Shown: positions 45,279-56,016, counted from the stretch's first letter. The stretch is 64,000 nucleotides of DNA from DATMQA01 sp035566895 (GCA_035566895.1 DATMQA010000182.1:44407-108406); one strand, 5' to 3'. The notes: a model not told the origin generated them from the sequence alone. Numbers and translations: made by a program.

Positions 45279-45713
45279 TTACTCCGCTCCACTCAAGCGC
45301 CGCCACGCTTTCAAATACTTCTCCAGCCGCTCCCCGTCCTTGGCCGCCACCTCGCGCATCCGGCGCACATCCATGTTGTCCTCCAAGTCCGCCGCCTTGA
45401 CCCGCCGCGCCAGCGGGTGGCGTGCTGACCGCTTCACGAAATCCTCGTAAGCCTCGCCTTCCCGCTTCGTCACACCGTCCAAAGCCGCCAGCACCTCCTC
45501 GGAAAAACCTTCTCCTTTTAGCGCCTCCAATGTCCAGTCCGTGTCCTCGACCACATCATGCAAGATGGCAACGGTTTTTTCCGCCGGCGTCTCGACCCGG
45601 CCCATGACCCGGAGCGGGTGCAGAATGTACGGCGCCCCATACCGGTCCTTCTGCCCTCGATGCGCCTCCATCGCAATCCCAATCGCCTTCTCCAGCATCT
45701 CCATTTCGTTCAT
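45279..45713 (-). CDS. HD-domain phosphohydrolase, small SpoT/Mesh1-like, 144 aa
   Basis: HD motif in AILHDVVEDTDWTLE near residue 50, preceded by the typical YILHPLRVMGR and followed by a basic ALARRVKAADLEDNMD. Helical throughout, with no GTPase or TGS domain. This resembles small alarmone hydrolases or GTP pyrophosphokinase HD domains lacking the synthetase, so it could be a (p)ppGpp-type or nucleotide phosphatase; no proof. Starts at ATG 45713 (MNEMEMLEKAIGIA), alternative ATG at 45704 or 45698. Confidence 0.78.
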   Translation of the reverse strand: MNEMEMLEKAIGIAMEAHRGQKDRYGAPYILHPLRVMGRVETPAEKTVAILHDVVEDTDWTLEALKGEGFSEEVLAALDGVTKREGEAYEDFVKRSARHPLARRVKAADLEDNMDVRRMREVAAKDGERLEKYLKAWRRLSGAE

Positions 45714-45930
45714 ACTTTTGATTATAACAGGCTAACCCGCCGGCGGCACTCCCTCGGCTTCGGTTTACCAACGGCTTTAGCATCTGCGTCCATCGGCGTT
45801 GTCTGCGGGCAAAATTTCCGTGCAAAATCCCCCGCGGTAAATCATTTCCACTTATCTAGCTACGTCGTAACATTTTTTCGACCTGGACAGTCTTTGTCCA
45901 ACTGCCCTCCCTACCATTCTCCCAAAAACT

Positions 45931-46131
45931 ATGGAAAACTTAACTCTGCTGAATGGACAACTCGAACTGAGCCTCAAAGCCCCGGTGGCTTCCCGCTCCA
46001 CCATCCGCCGCTCCTCCCGCGCCCAATGGTGGTTCCGACACATGCGTGAGGTCGTTGACCACGCCATCAACCACCCGCCCCGCCGGCAAACCGCTCCCGA
46101 TTTCCCCGGCTTTCCCGCCAGTTCCCGGTAA
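45931..46131 (+). CDS. Small conserved-looking hypothetical protein, 66 aa
   Basis: Function unknown. Starts MENLTLLNGQLELSLKAPV with a charged basic centre (RRSSRAQWWFRHMREVVDHA) and an Arg/Pro tail. The pattern LLNGQLEL-x(n)-RAQWWFxxMRxVVD is one I associate with similar short verrucomicrobial proteins, not verified. No signal peptide. ATG lacks a clear Shine-Dalgarno. Divergent from the HD gene and followed by a simple-repeat stretch. Confidence 0.6.
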   Translation: MENLTLLNGQLELSLKAPVASRSTIRRSSRAQWWFRHMREVVDHAINHPPRRQTAPDFPGFPASSR

Positions 46132-46167
46132 AAAATTAATCGCACCCGCCCTCGCGCACGTAGCAGC

Positions 46168-46236
46168 TTTCACGCATCACGCCCATGCCTCGCGCACCAC
46201 GTTTCACGCCTCTCGTTTCACGTTTTACGTTTCACT
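46168..46236 (-). repeat. GTGAAACGT-type short tandem repeat in a gene 3' flank
   Basis: On the reverse strand GTGAAACGT-type words recur with about 14-base spacing (CACGTTTCACGC-type units on the + strand). It abuts the stop codon of the gene at 46232, in keeping with other short-tandem 3' flanks here. Confidence 0.5.
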
Positions 46237-46849
46237 GCTCCTCCTTAATCCCTGCCAGCTTTGCCGAAGCTGCCTTCGATTCCACAACTAGCGCCTTGCA
46301 TTGCCACTCCGCCCCGGCCTCCATCACTTGCTGGTAATCCTTCGCCGTCCCGACCTTGTTTCCCTCGCCATCCAGCAGCTCAAGTTCGACCCTCACCCCA
46401 AACCGCTGCCGGTCCGTCGTATTCTTCACCGTCCCCACCGCATACACCAGCGAACTGCCGGCCGTTTTCTCCAGCGTAATCGGCGACACCATAAACCCAT
46501 TCTGCACCTCTTCTCCGCCCGAAACCTCGGCCTTGGTGTTTGGTGTTTGGTGTTTGGTGTTTGGTGTTTGGACGTTGGACTCTATCTCCTTCTGCCGGAC
46601 CAACCGTTGCGCTTTCTTCAGCGCGATCAGCGAGGCCCCCAGCCCCAACCCCAAAATCAATACCGCGCTCACCGTCCAAAGCATGGCCCGCCGCGTCATC
46701 GACGGTTCCTCCGGCGGTGTCGCCAGCAGCAAGTCGGTCTGCTGCCCGCAATGTGGACATTGGCTGGGCATCCCTGCCATTTCCGCCGGAAACTCGATAT
46801 GGCCCCCACAATGCTGGCATTCGCCCTTGAGATACTTGGTGCTGGTCAT
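46232..46849 (-). CDS. Zinc-ribbon membrane protein with embedded heptamer repeat, 205 aa
   Basis: N-terminal zinc ribbon with CQHC near residue 11 and CPHC near 31, a transmembrane helix about 54-76 (AMLWTVSAVLILGLGLGASL), a linker containing TPNTKHQTPNTK, and a C-terminal domain with LVYAVGTVKNTTDRQRFGVR and VELELLDGEGNKVGTAKDY that looks like a FxLYD or similar beta-sandwich. The linker is read from 5.5 copies of TTGGTGT at 46533-46571; since seven is not a multiple of three, changing the copy number would shift the frame. Function unknown; divergent from the DUF1501 gene. Confidence 0.72.
   Translation of the reverse strand: MTSTKYLKGECQHCGGHIEFPAEMAGMPSQCPHCGQQTDLLLATPPEEPSMTRRAMLWTVSAVLILGLGLGASLIALKKAQRLVRQKEIESNVQTPNTKHQTPNTKAEVSGGEEVQNGFMVSPITLEKTAGSSLVYAVGTVKNTTDRQRFGVRVELELLDGEGNKVGTAKDYQQVMEAGAEWQCKALVVESKAASAKLAGIKEEQ
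46533..46571. repeat. TTGGTGT heptamer repeat inside a CDS
   Basis: 5.5 tandem copies of TTGGTGT (39 bp). In the gene on the reverse strand it encodes an Asn/Thr/Lys/Pro linker. Confidence 0.85.
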
Positions 46850-46952
46850 GTTATTCTTTGCAGATTAACCATTTTTTGGCATCGAACTTGCAATTTATGC
46901 GAAACCGAACGCTCGATTCCAGCGTCTTTTGTGCTAATAATACATAACAGTT

Positions 46953-48373
46953 ATGAGCAGCGATAACCGGTTCGTCGAGGAGCATTCCGCCAAATTGGAC
47001 GACTTTTTCATCACCCGCCGCCAGTTCCTGCAGCGCGCCGGCATGGGCTTTGGCATGCTCGGCCTGGCCGCCCTCCTGAGTGAAGAGTTGCTCGGCTCGG
47101 CCGCCAAGGCCGACACCATCGCCACCCTGGCCCCGCGCACCCCGCCCCTTCCCGCTAAAGCCAAACACGTCGTTCACATTTTCGCCCAGGGTGCCCCTTC
47201 CCATGTCGATACCTGGGACCCCAAACCCGCCCTCGCCCAATACGACGGCAAGCCCATTCCTGGGATGGACGGCGTCGCCATGGCCTCCCCCTTCAAATTC
47301 TCCAAAAAAGGCAACTCGGGTATCGAAGTCAGCGAAGTCTTCCCCAAACTCGGCGAGCTGGCCGATGACCTGGCCGTGGTCCGCTCGATGTACACCGACA
47401 TCCCCGCCCACGAGGTCGCCACGGTCTTCATGAACACCGGCTCGACCCGGTTTGTTCGCCCCAGTCTCGGTTCCTGGGTCCTTTACGGTCTGGGCACCGA
47501 AAACCAAAACATGCCGGGCTACATCTCTCTCCGACCGGGCGGCACTCCCCCCGGCGGCAGCTCCAATTGGCAGGCCTCTTTCCTGCCGGGCCTCTACCAG
47601 GGCGTCAGCATCAATACCAAAATCCCATTCGTCAACCAGCTCATCCAAAACATTCATAACCCCTACACCTCGCTGCCCGAACAACGCCGCCAGTTGGACC
47701 TGGTGCATAAACTCAACGAGTTGCACAGCCAAAACCTCCAGAAAGACGCCCAGCTCGAAGCCCGTCTCCAGGCCTATGAAATGGCCTTCAAAATGCAAAC
47801 TGAGGCGACCGACGCTTTCAATCTCGCGAAGGAACCGCCGGCGATGCGTGAACTCTATGGCCGCACTGCCCAGGGTAATCAAATGCTCATTGCCCGCCGC
47901 CTCATCGAGCGCGGCGTCCGCTTCGTCCAGGTTTGGGCCGGCGGCTGGGACCATCACCAGGACATCGAGGAACGCCTCCCCGAGCGCGCCAAAGAGATCG
48001 ACCAGCCCCTGGCCGCCTTCATCAACGACCTCAAACAGCGCAATCTCTTCGACAGCACCCTGGTCATCTGGGGCGGCGAATTCGGCCGTAAACCGGTTCG
48101 CGATCGCAACGGCAATGACAATCCCGGCCGCGACCACAACGCCAAAGCTTTCACCACCGTCCTGGCGGGCGGCGGCGTTCGCGGCGGCACCGTCTATGGC
48201 GCCACCGATGAGTTCGGCGCCGCTGCCGTCCAAAACAAAGTCCACATCCACGACCTCCATGCCACCATCCTGGCCCTGCTCGGTTTCGACCACGAAAAGC
48301 TGACCTACCGCTACAATGGCCGCGACTTCCGCCTCACCGACGTCTCCGGCGAAGTCGTCAAACCGTTGCTCGC

Positions 48374-48377
<4 letters not shown>
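46953..48377 (+). CDS. DUF1501 family protein, 474 aa
   Basis: Planctomycete/verrucomicrobial DUF1501 protein. The N-terminus has a twin-arginine signal (FITRRQFLQRAGMGFGMLGL), so it is probably exported folded by Tat (tatA/tatC are in this window). Body: HVVHIFAQGAPSHVDTWDPKP with the conserved APSHxDxxDPK, LAVVRSMYTDIPAHEVATVF, VQVWAGGWDHHQDIEERL and IWGGEFGRKPV, YNGRDFRLTDVSGEVVKPLL. Alkaline-phosphatase-like fold reported for this family; biochemical role unclear. Its stop overlaps the next gene by four bases. Confidence 0.92.
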
Positions 48378-50905
<2,528 letters not shown>

Positions 50906-52396
50906 GCGGTTGCCGGACGGCCACAAGCCTGCTGGACGAATGATGGATGATGGATGATGGATTGATGGATTAATGGATTAATGGATTAATGGATTAGTGG
51001 ATTAGTGGCGGCACCGGGCGTTGGGAATCGGGGTGGGTCAATTGGGCCGGGATTTCTGCTGGGGCTTGATTCACCTTGATTTGGCGGACGGATTAGTGGA
51101 TGGGTGGATTATTGGATTAGTGGCGGGTTGCAGTTCGGCCGAGATTTCTGCTGGGGCTTGATTCACCTTGATTTGGCTTGATGGGGGCGCGGGCGGATTC
51201 GGGGGCGTCATTCATAATTGAAGTTTTGAGTTTTGATTTTCGATTTCAGTTGGGTGAAGTCAGGGTGCGTCGGGGGGCAAGAAGTTTACCGTTTGTTTAC
51301 CGATTTGACCGGCCGGTGGCGACGAGTTTATCCGCGAATAGGCGAGGTTTGCCGGGGTTAGGCGGAGATAGCCGAAAGCGGCCTGGACGCTGGGGACGAG
51401 TTGCGTGAGGGGCGGCGGGGGAGGAACTTTACCGTTTGTTGACCGACTTGACCGGGTTTTGGGGCGGAGACAATATTCTTTTGGGGTTCGGATAGGTTCG
51501 GATGGGTTCGGATGACACTGGGCCACCCTGGAGCGGTGGGTGGTGTAATGGGTCGTAAACCGCGGAATAGGCGAAATACGCGGAAAGAGGACAGGGTCTG
51601 CATCCTGCGGCTGGCGGCTTTGCGCGGTATTCATACGATTATTCATTTAGTTTTGGCGGCGGAGCCGCAGGACCGCAACACGCGGCCCTATGTACTAAGG
51701 ATCATCAGAAGGTCGAAAATCCGGCTGGGCGGTGATTTTGTTTAAACTTTTTTGTAATGGCCGGAATCGGTCATTTATTTGACGGGCATGATTTTGGGGG
51801 AGCGGGGTTCATACGAGTGAAAAATTACTCGAATCTAGTCGAATTTGGTCGAATTTGGTCGAATGGGAGGCCCAAACGGAACTACTCTGGAGGCATGGAT
51901 TAGGTTAAGGGTTGTGGCCGAGGTTTGGTGGCGCGCGGCTGTGTTCATCATAGTTCTATATATTGTAAGGAACGTCAGCCTCAAAATTTGCCGTCGAGCA
52001 ACGGTAAGCGCGAGGCACCCGGGTGGCGGGGGGATGGCTTCTCATTTTCCTTCTTTTCACTTGGCCCAGGTACAGGGCAGCCAGCGTGCCAAGCGTTTGC
52101 GTGGCGGGCAGCAGGTGGCGCAAGCTGGTGAAAAGCTGCGTAAGGTATTCTAACTCATGATACTTACGTCGATTAGCGGTTCCGGTAAGTGTTTGAGGAC
52201 TACGAGAGAGTGTGACATGAAAAGTGTGCCACGGTGTGCCGTGGCCCAAACGAGTGGGACATTTTGGCACAGATGGCAGAGGTAGAAGATAGAAGCTGAA
52301 GGGAATGGGGTTAACAGGGAAAACGCGAAGACGCGAAGAAGAGGGGAACAAAGCAGTGATCCTTGAAGTGGATACGGGCTCCACCGGGCCAGACGT
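50906..52396. repeat. 1.5-kb gene-poor region of short tandem and direct repeats
   Basis: No convincing gene. Seen directly: octamer arrays GGATTAAT/GGATTAGT at 50937-51008 and again near 51090-51123; a perfect 35-bp direct repeat at 51051-51085 and 51143-51177 (starts GATTTCTGCTGGGGC); a second, imperfect 32-bp direct repeat at 51281-51312 and 51424-51455 (TTTACCGTTTG); GGTTCGGAT units near 51486-51512; decamers GAATTTGGTC at 51831-51864; CGCGAAGA units near 52327-52345. A reverse frame near 52060-52150 (LTQLFTSLRHLLPATQTLGT) could be a decayed gene fragment. Confidence 0.6.
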
Positions 52397-53488
52397 TCAC
52401 CGTTCTTTGGGTGGCATGGGTTTGAGTTCGGGATTGTAGAGCGCAGCGACTCCGCGGACGATCTTCTCCAGGTTAGACCCCGCTAAATTATCGAAACCGA
52501 TGACCGTCAATTTATTGCCCACATAGCGTTGGATGTCACATTGAAAGCCTTGCCACGAACCTGCGTGGTGGATGAGCCGATGGCCACGCACATCGACGAC
52601 GAACCAACCGAACCCGTATGGGTGCGTCTTATCGTTGTTGAGAGTGACCGGTGTCCACATCTGATTGAGACTGGAGCGCTTGAGGAGCTTTTCCGTGTAA
52701 AGCGCGGCATCCCATTTGGCCAGATCATAGACCGTGAGATACAGGGAACCGTCCGCTGTCGAGTTCATGGTGGGTGAAACCCATTCCTGATTTTTCAGCT
52801 CACCCTTGACGAGCCGATAGCCAGCAGCACGGTTCGTCACGATGTCCGCCTCACTAATGATCCGCGCCGTTGTCATCCCCAAGGGCTTGAAAATGCGCTC
52901 CTGCAAGAAATCGCCGTAAAATGTTCCCGTCACCTTGCCGATCAAAATGCCCAATGTTAGATAGCCGAGATTGCTATAGCTCCACTTCTCGCCTGGCTGA
53001 AATGCCAGCGGAGTCGCCGCAACCTTCGCCAGCAATTCATCCTGAGTGTAGTCCTGCTGAACATCGAAATCGGACAGATAGTCTCCCAGACCGGAGGTAT
53101 GGGTCAGCAGATGGCGCACTTTGATGTTTGCCCAGCTCTGAGGGACGTTGGTGAGATACTTGTTGAGCTTGTCGTCGAGGCCGAGCTTTCCTTCTTCCAC
53201 GAGCATCATCACGGCGGTGGCCGTGAACTGCTTGCCAACCGAACCCGACTGGAAGACGGTGTCGGGCTTAACCGCCACGTGCTCCTCAACGTTGGCCAGC
53301 CCGTAGCCTTTAACGAGGGCGATTTTGCCGTCTTTGTTCACCAGCAGAGAGACGCCGGGGATGTGCTGGGTCAGCATTTCCCCTCGAACCAAGGCATCTA
53401 CCCTGGTTGCAATGCCGTCTTCCGCCCGGCAGTGCGCGCTGAGCAGGAATACAACTGCGAGCGACAAGGCAACAGATGAGTGAGGCAT
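52397..53488 (-). CDS. Beta-lactamase-family serine hydrolase, exported, 363 aa
   Basis: Signal peptide (ALSLAVVFLLSAHCRAEDG). Catalytic SxxK motif SVGKQFTA (the -SxxK- serine in FQSGSVGK) and the YxN motif YSNLGYLTLG, then HTSGLGDYLSDFD and the C-terminal HHAGSWQGFQCDI (HxG box). This is the PF00144 fold; family members act as esterases, D-aminopeptidases or penicillin-binding-like enzymes, so resistance should not be assumed. Stands alone between the repeat region and the cassette array; divergent from the + strand frames to the right. Confidence 0.92.
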   Translation of the reverse strand: MPHSSVALSLAVVFLLSAHCRAEDGIATRVDALVRGEMLTQHIPGVSLLVNKDGKIALVKGYGLANVEEHVAVKPDTVFQSGSVGKQFTATAVMMLVEEGKLGLDDKLNKYLTNVPQSWANIKVRHLLTHTSGLGDYLSDFDVQQDYTQDELLAKVAATPLAFQPGEKWSYSNLGYLTLGILIGKVTGTFYGDFLQERIFKPLGMTTARIISEADIVTNRAAGYRLVKGELKNQEWVSPTMNSTADGSLYLTVYDLAKWDAALYTEKLLKRSSLNQMWTPVTLNNDKTHPYGFGWFVVDVRGHRLIHHAGSWQGFQCDIQRYVGNKLTVIGFDNLAGSNLEKIVRGVAALYNPELKPMPPKER

Positions 53489-53700
53489 AGGCCATGGTAT
53501 GCAGCGAGCATTTTCAAAGGCAATCCGGCATGTTGGCGGAGAGCCTGCTCCCTTCTTGCAACTCGCTGGCCCGGAACCTACTCTTTTAGAGAGAGGCAGA
53601 AGATATCCCAGCTAAGCCTGGGGTTCGCTGAAGCGCTGGCCAAACGACCGACAAATGCAGCCGCCAGGCCGTTGATGCCGCTCCGGCTCATGTCGGATTT

Positions 53701-53955
53701 TGCAGATTAGGCTACCCTATCGTCTGGACCGACGTCCTCCAGGCCTACGACACCGTGGCCGCTGCCGGCAAATGCCTCGCCGTCTTCGGCGCCTTGCAAT
53801 TCTGGTCGTTTGGCGAGCACGGTCATCCGCGCATCGACACCTCCTGGCACGTCTTCTTCGCCAACGACCAACTGGCCACCCGCTTCATCGAAGAAATCGA
53901 CTTTGACTACTGTGCCCTGGACGCCACCGCCTTCCTCATGACCCCGGTCGTCTAA
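53701..53955 (+). pseudogene. 5'-truncated remnant of an unknown gene
   Basis: A frame without a plausible start reads LGYPIVWTDVLQAYDTVAAA, GKCLAVFGALQFWSFGEHGH, ending LDATAFLMTPVV. The composition (many aromatics, balanced charge) is that of a real protein, but upstream of about 53701 the frame has no ATG and weak codon bias, so the 5' end has been lost. Sits between the serine hydrolase and the cassette array, so it may be a broken cassette. No family recognised. Confidence 0.4.
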
Positions 53956-54162
53956 CATCTTGCGTGCATACGTAGGGCAGGTTTTCTTCATTTTCCTGCT
54001 CGTGCCGGGGGCGTTCCCCGCTCCCGGCATCCCAATCACTCACATTCTACTTTCTGCGATTATTCTCGACAAAAATTCGCGCCTCTGTTTTCATCACCTC
54101 ATGGGAACCACCTCTTACCTTGTTGTTGTGGATCCGTGGACTTTTCGCCCTGATATTGACCT

Positions 54163-54246
54163 TCCTAACATCAAGGCGAAACTGCCTGAAAACCCTGCCA
54201 ATATCTTATTATCAGGGCGAAACGCCTTGTTAATAAATGGTTAAGC
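54163..54246 (+). other. Possible degenerate attC site at the left end of the array
   Basis: Left core-like TCCTAAC (54163-54169) then CAAGGCG; right side CGCCTTG (54223-54229) and a good GTTAAGC core (54240-54246). The arms match only partly (an eight-base asymmetry), so this is a weak site. A perfect 13-bp inverted repeat, TTTCGCCCTGATA at 54143-54155 and its complement at 54210-54222, overlaps it. A 47-aa frame (54101-54244) ends inside and is probably not a gene. It would mark the left edge of the first cassette. Confidence 0.3.
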
Positions 54247-54265
54247 CGCACCACAACACACCGTC

Positions 54266-54496
54266 ATGAAATCTGACATCGAGAAGTTCTTCAGCGTGCT
54301 GTTCCAATTGCTCGGCGAGTTCCGAGAGCACGTGGGCGCACTTGCTTGGATCGCGCTCGGGGTGGTTTTGGCGCTTTGTATCACTTTCAGCATTCTTGCG
54401 CTCCGTTGGATACGCCGGGGCGGTCTGGCTTCCGGGTTTTCACACCGGTTCTTTGCCGAGCGCCGCGAGACTGAGCGCTGGCTGAAAAGGCGTTGA
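54266..54496 (+). CDS. Cassette gene 1: small membrane protein, 76 aa
   Basis: A basic/acidic N-terminus, one hydrophobic helix of about 25 residues (ALAWIALGVVLALCITFSIL, residues 25-49) and a positively charged tail (FFAERRETERWLKRR). Starts 19 bp after a GTTAAGC core and ends 18 bp before attC 1, as expected for a gene-cassette ORF. No family recognised. Cassette position is the main support. Confidence 0.55.
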   Translation: MKSDIEKFFSVLFQLLGEFREHVGALAWIALGVVLALCITFSILALRWIRRGGLASGFSHRFFAERRETERWLKRR

Positions 54497-54514
54497 GCTA
54501 TGCGAACCCCCCCG

Positions 54515-54610
54515 GCTTAACCAACCGCCTGGACCTAACAGCCGCCACGTGAGTCGTGGGCGGTCCGGGAGGTTTGGGGTGGCGGCTGTAGCTCAGGCGG
54601 GGTGGTTAGC
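54515..54610 (+). other. attC site 1 (integron cassette recombination site)
   Basis: Left arm from 54515 (GCTTAAC core, then CAACCGCCTGG, then ACAGCCGCCAC) pairs with the right arm 54579-54610 (GTGGCGGCTGT, then CAGGCGGGG, then GTTAGC core). Aligned, the arms agree over most positions with extra unpaired bases on one arm, the feature that distinguishes attC bottom strands from plain palindromes. The 30-nt middle is the variable loop. Confidence 0.8.
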
Positions 54611-54630
54611 TGCTGACAGCCCAGAATCTT

Positions 54631-54852
54631 ATGAAAACGAACACCGAGTCGAAGCTACTACGGGGACACTTTTGGGCCTCATGCGCCATCATGTTTGGAG
54701 CCGGCTACATAGTGCTCTCGCAGATCAGGTACGGGATTCTTGTCGCCGTGTCACTCACGCTGTGCGGAGCCCTTGCGAAATTGGTCATCCATTCTCGGCT
54801 CGGCAGACTTTGCCCTGAGACGAGGCCCGCTAGCTCTGATGTCAGCCACTGA
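54631..54852 (+). CDS. Cassette gene 2: small membrane protein, 73 aa
   Basis: Two hydrophobic segments (SCAIMFGAGYIVLSQI and ILVAVSLTLCGALAKLVI) with a Ser/Asp-rich tail (RPASSDVSH). Preceded by attC 1 (21 bp upstream) and followed after 19 bp by attC 2, exactly the cassette arrangement. Unknown function. Its composition differs from cassette 1, so they are not duplicates. Confidence 0.55.
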   Translation: MKTNTESKLLRGHFWASCAIMFGAGYIVLSQIRYGILVAVSLTLCGALAKLVIHSRLGRLCPETRPASSDVSH

Positions 54853-54871
54853 GGATATGTGTGTTCCAGAA

Positions 54872-54963
54872 GCTAACAAACGTGCTGGAGGCGACGGCGG
54901 GATTCCGTCTCTGTGGCGTAATGGGCGCGCCTGGCCCGCCGCGCCTCATCACGGCCGTTCGGC
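54872..54963 (+). other. attC site 2
   Basis: Left arm GCTAAC (54872) then CGTGCTGGAGGCGACGGCGGG; right arm from CCCGCCGCGCCTCATCACG to GTTCGGC (54957-54963). Alignment gives an extra A on the left arm inside GGCG-A-CGGCGGG, a typical unpaired base. The next ORF begins seven bases past the core. Confidence 0.78.
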
Positions 54964-54969
54964 GATTGC

Positions 54970-55455
54970 ATGACTGCCTGCCCCGTCATAGCGCACATTT
55001 GGGACTACGGCTGGCTTGCCGCGGATGATGTGGAAGTTCCAGGCGGCAGCTCGGACGGGGATGTCCTTGAACACTACTTGGCCTCCCCCGCCTTTCATAC
55101 CTCCTTTCTGCCTTCGGACAAGAATGAAACCGGCATTCACGGCCCATTCCTGGCAGACCGGATAGCGGCCAGCGATTTTGTGCCCTTTCAACAGGTCTCT
55201 ATGGAGGGATATCTGAAAGCGCTTCTCTATTCTCCGGAGTGGGAGACACCAGCCACCCCGGAACAGTTTGCCGAGGTCCTTGCCGAGCCTCAAAAGCCCT
55301 TTGCTCAGGGCATGCGGTGCTTCCTCCTCAGGTTTGACGAGAGCTATTCCGATTTGCACCACGACTGGGGATTCGTCCTCACGGTCTTTCGTGAGTTTTT
55401 GTTTCTCGGTCAGCGTCCGGGTTTGATCAGGAGATTTGTTATTGGTTATGACTAG
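54970..55455 (+). CDS. Cassette gene 3: unknown soluble protein, 161 aa
   Basis: Begins seven bases after the core of attC 2 and ends three bases before attC 3. Segments such as MTACPVIAHIWDYGWLAADD, EHYLASPAFHTSFLPSDKN and PFAQGMRCFLLRFDESYSD look like a folded cytosolic protein without signal or membrane helix. No family recognised. Its tail FREFLFLGQRPGLIRRFVIG is hydrophobic/basic. Confidence 0.65.
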   Translation: MTACPVIAHIWDYGWLAADDVEVPGGSSDGDVLEHYLASPAFHTSFLPSDKNETGIHGPFLADRIAASDFVPFQQVSMEGYLKALLYSPEWETPATPEQFAEVLAEPQKPFAQGMRCFLLRFDESYSDLHHDWGFVLTVFREFLFLGQRPGLIRRFVIGYD

Positions 55456-55458
55456 AGC

Positions 55459-55551
55459 GCCGAACTGTCGCGCTGCACTCGACGCCGGGCGTGCGATCTG
55501 TTTGCATATCTGGCGCCAATGGCCCGGCGCGAGTGATCGCGGGTGTTGGCC
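55459..55551 (+). other. attC site 3
   Basis: Left arm GCCGAAC (55459-55465), CGCG, CACTCGACGCCGGGC; right arm GCCCGGCGCGAGTG, CGCG, GTTGGCC (55545-55551). The left arm has one extra A (CACTCG-A-CGCCGGGC), a typical unpaired base. The next ORF's ATG is the base after the right core. Confidence 0.82.
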
Positions 55552-55875
55552 ATGAATAAATGGCAGATCATCTGTCCACTAGTGGTGATCGGGGCGGCGG
55601 CGTTGTTCGGGCTTTACTGCTGGCACGATTACGGAGAAAGGGGAAGCCGGGCAATGCAATCGGCGTGCTTGAACAACCCGATGCAAATCGACGGAGCAAA
55701 GAAAATGTGGGCTGATCACCATCACAGTACCACAAACGAGGTCCCCACCTGGGGTGACCTCGTCGGCTCCTACTTGAAAGAGCGGCGATCGTGTCCTGCG
55801 GGTGGGACCTACACGATCGGGAGGGTTGGTGAAAAGCCCAAATGCTCAATCGAATCGCACAAACTGGCACCTTGA
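55552..55875 (+). CDS. Cassette gene 4: anchored pseudopilin-tail-like protein, 107 aa
   Basis: ATG 55552 directly follows attC 3. One N-terminal helix (WQIICPLVVIGAAALFGLYC, residues 3-22) then ACLNNPMQIDGAKKMWADHH, then SCPAGGTYTIGRVGEKPKCSI. The LNNxxQIDGAKxxWA, the short C-terminal CPxGGTYxIGxVxxxPxCS and the length strongly resemble the C-terminal half of pseudopilin or type IV pilin-like proteins common in Verrucomicrobiota; the usual prepilin leader (GFTLIE) is missing. This is recognition by eye. Three cysteines may form disulfides. Ends one base before attC 4. Confidence 0.68.
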   Translation: MNKWQIICPLVVIGAAALFGLYCWHDYGERGSRAMQSACLNNPMQIDGAKKMWADHHHSTTNEVPTWGDLVGSYLKERRSCPAGGTYTIGRVGEKPKCSIESHKLAP

Positions 55876-55876
55876 A

Positions 55877-55972
55877 ATCGAACAAGGCGATGCACCGAAT
55901 GAGCGGCCATGATGTTGCTTTGAGATATGAACGCCAACACGTGCCGCTCATCGGTGATCTTGATTGTTAGGC
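55877..55972 (+). other. attC site 4
   Basis: Left arm ATCGAAC (55877-55883) then GATGCACCGAATGAGCGGC; right arm GCCGCTCATCGGTGATC, ending GTTAGGC (55966-55972), a perfect GTTRRRY core. Alignment shows an extra A on the left arm (CACCGA-A-TGAGCGGC). Confidence 0.8.
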
Positions 55973-56016
55973 CGCTCAGGCGCCAAGCTCTACCTAGCCA
56001 AATACCTCCAGAAGCC

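Noticed and set aside
50937..51183. Direct repeats considered as a CRISPR array
   Set aside because: Units of 8 bp without spacers of constant length, and only two copies of the 35-bp repeat; no cas genes.
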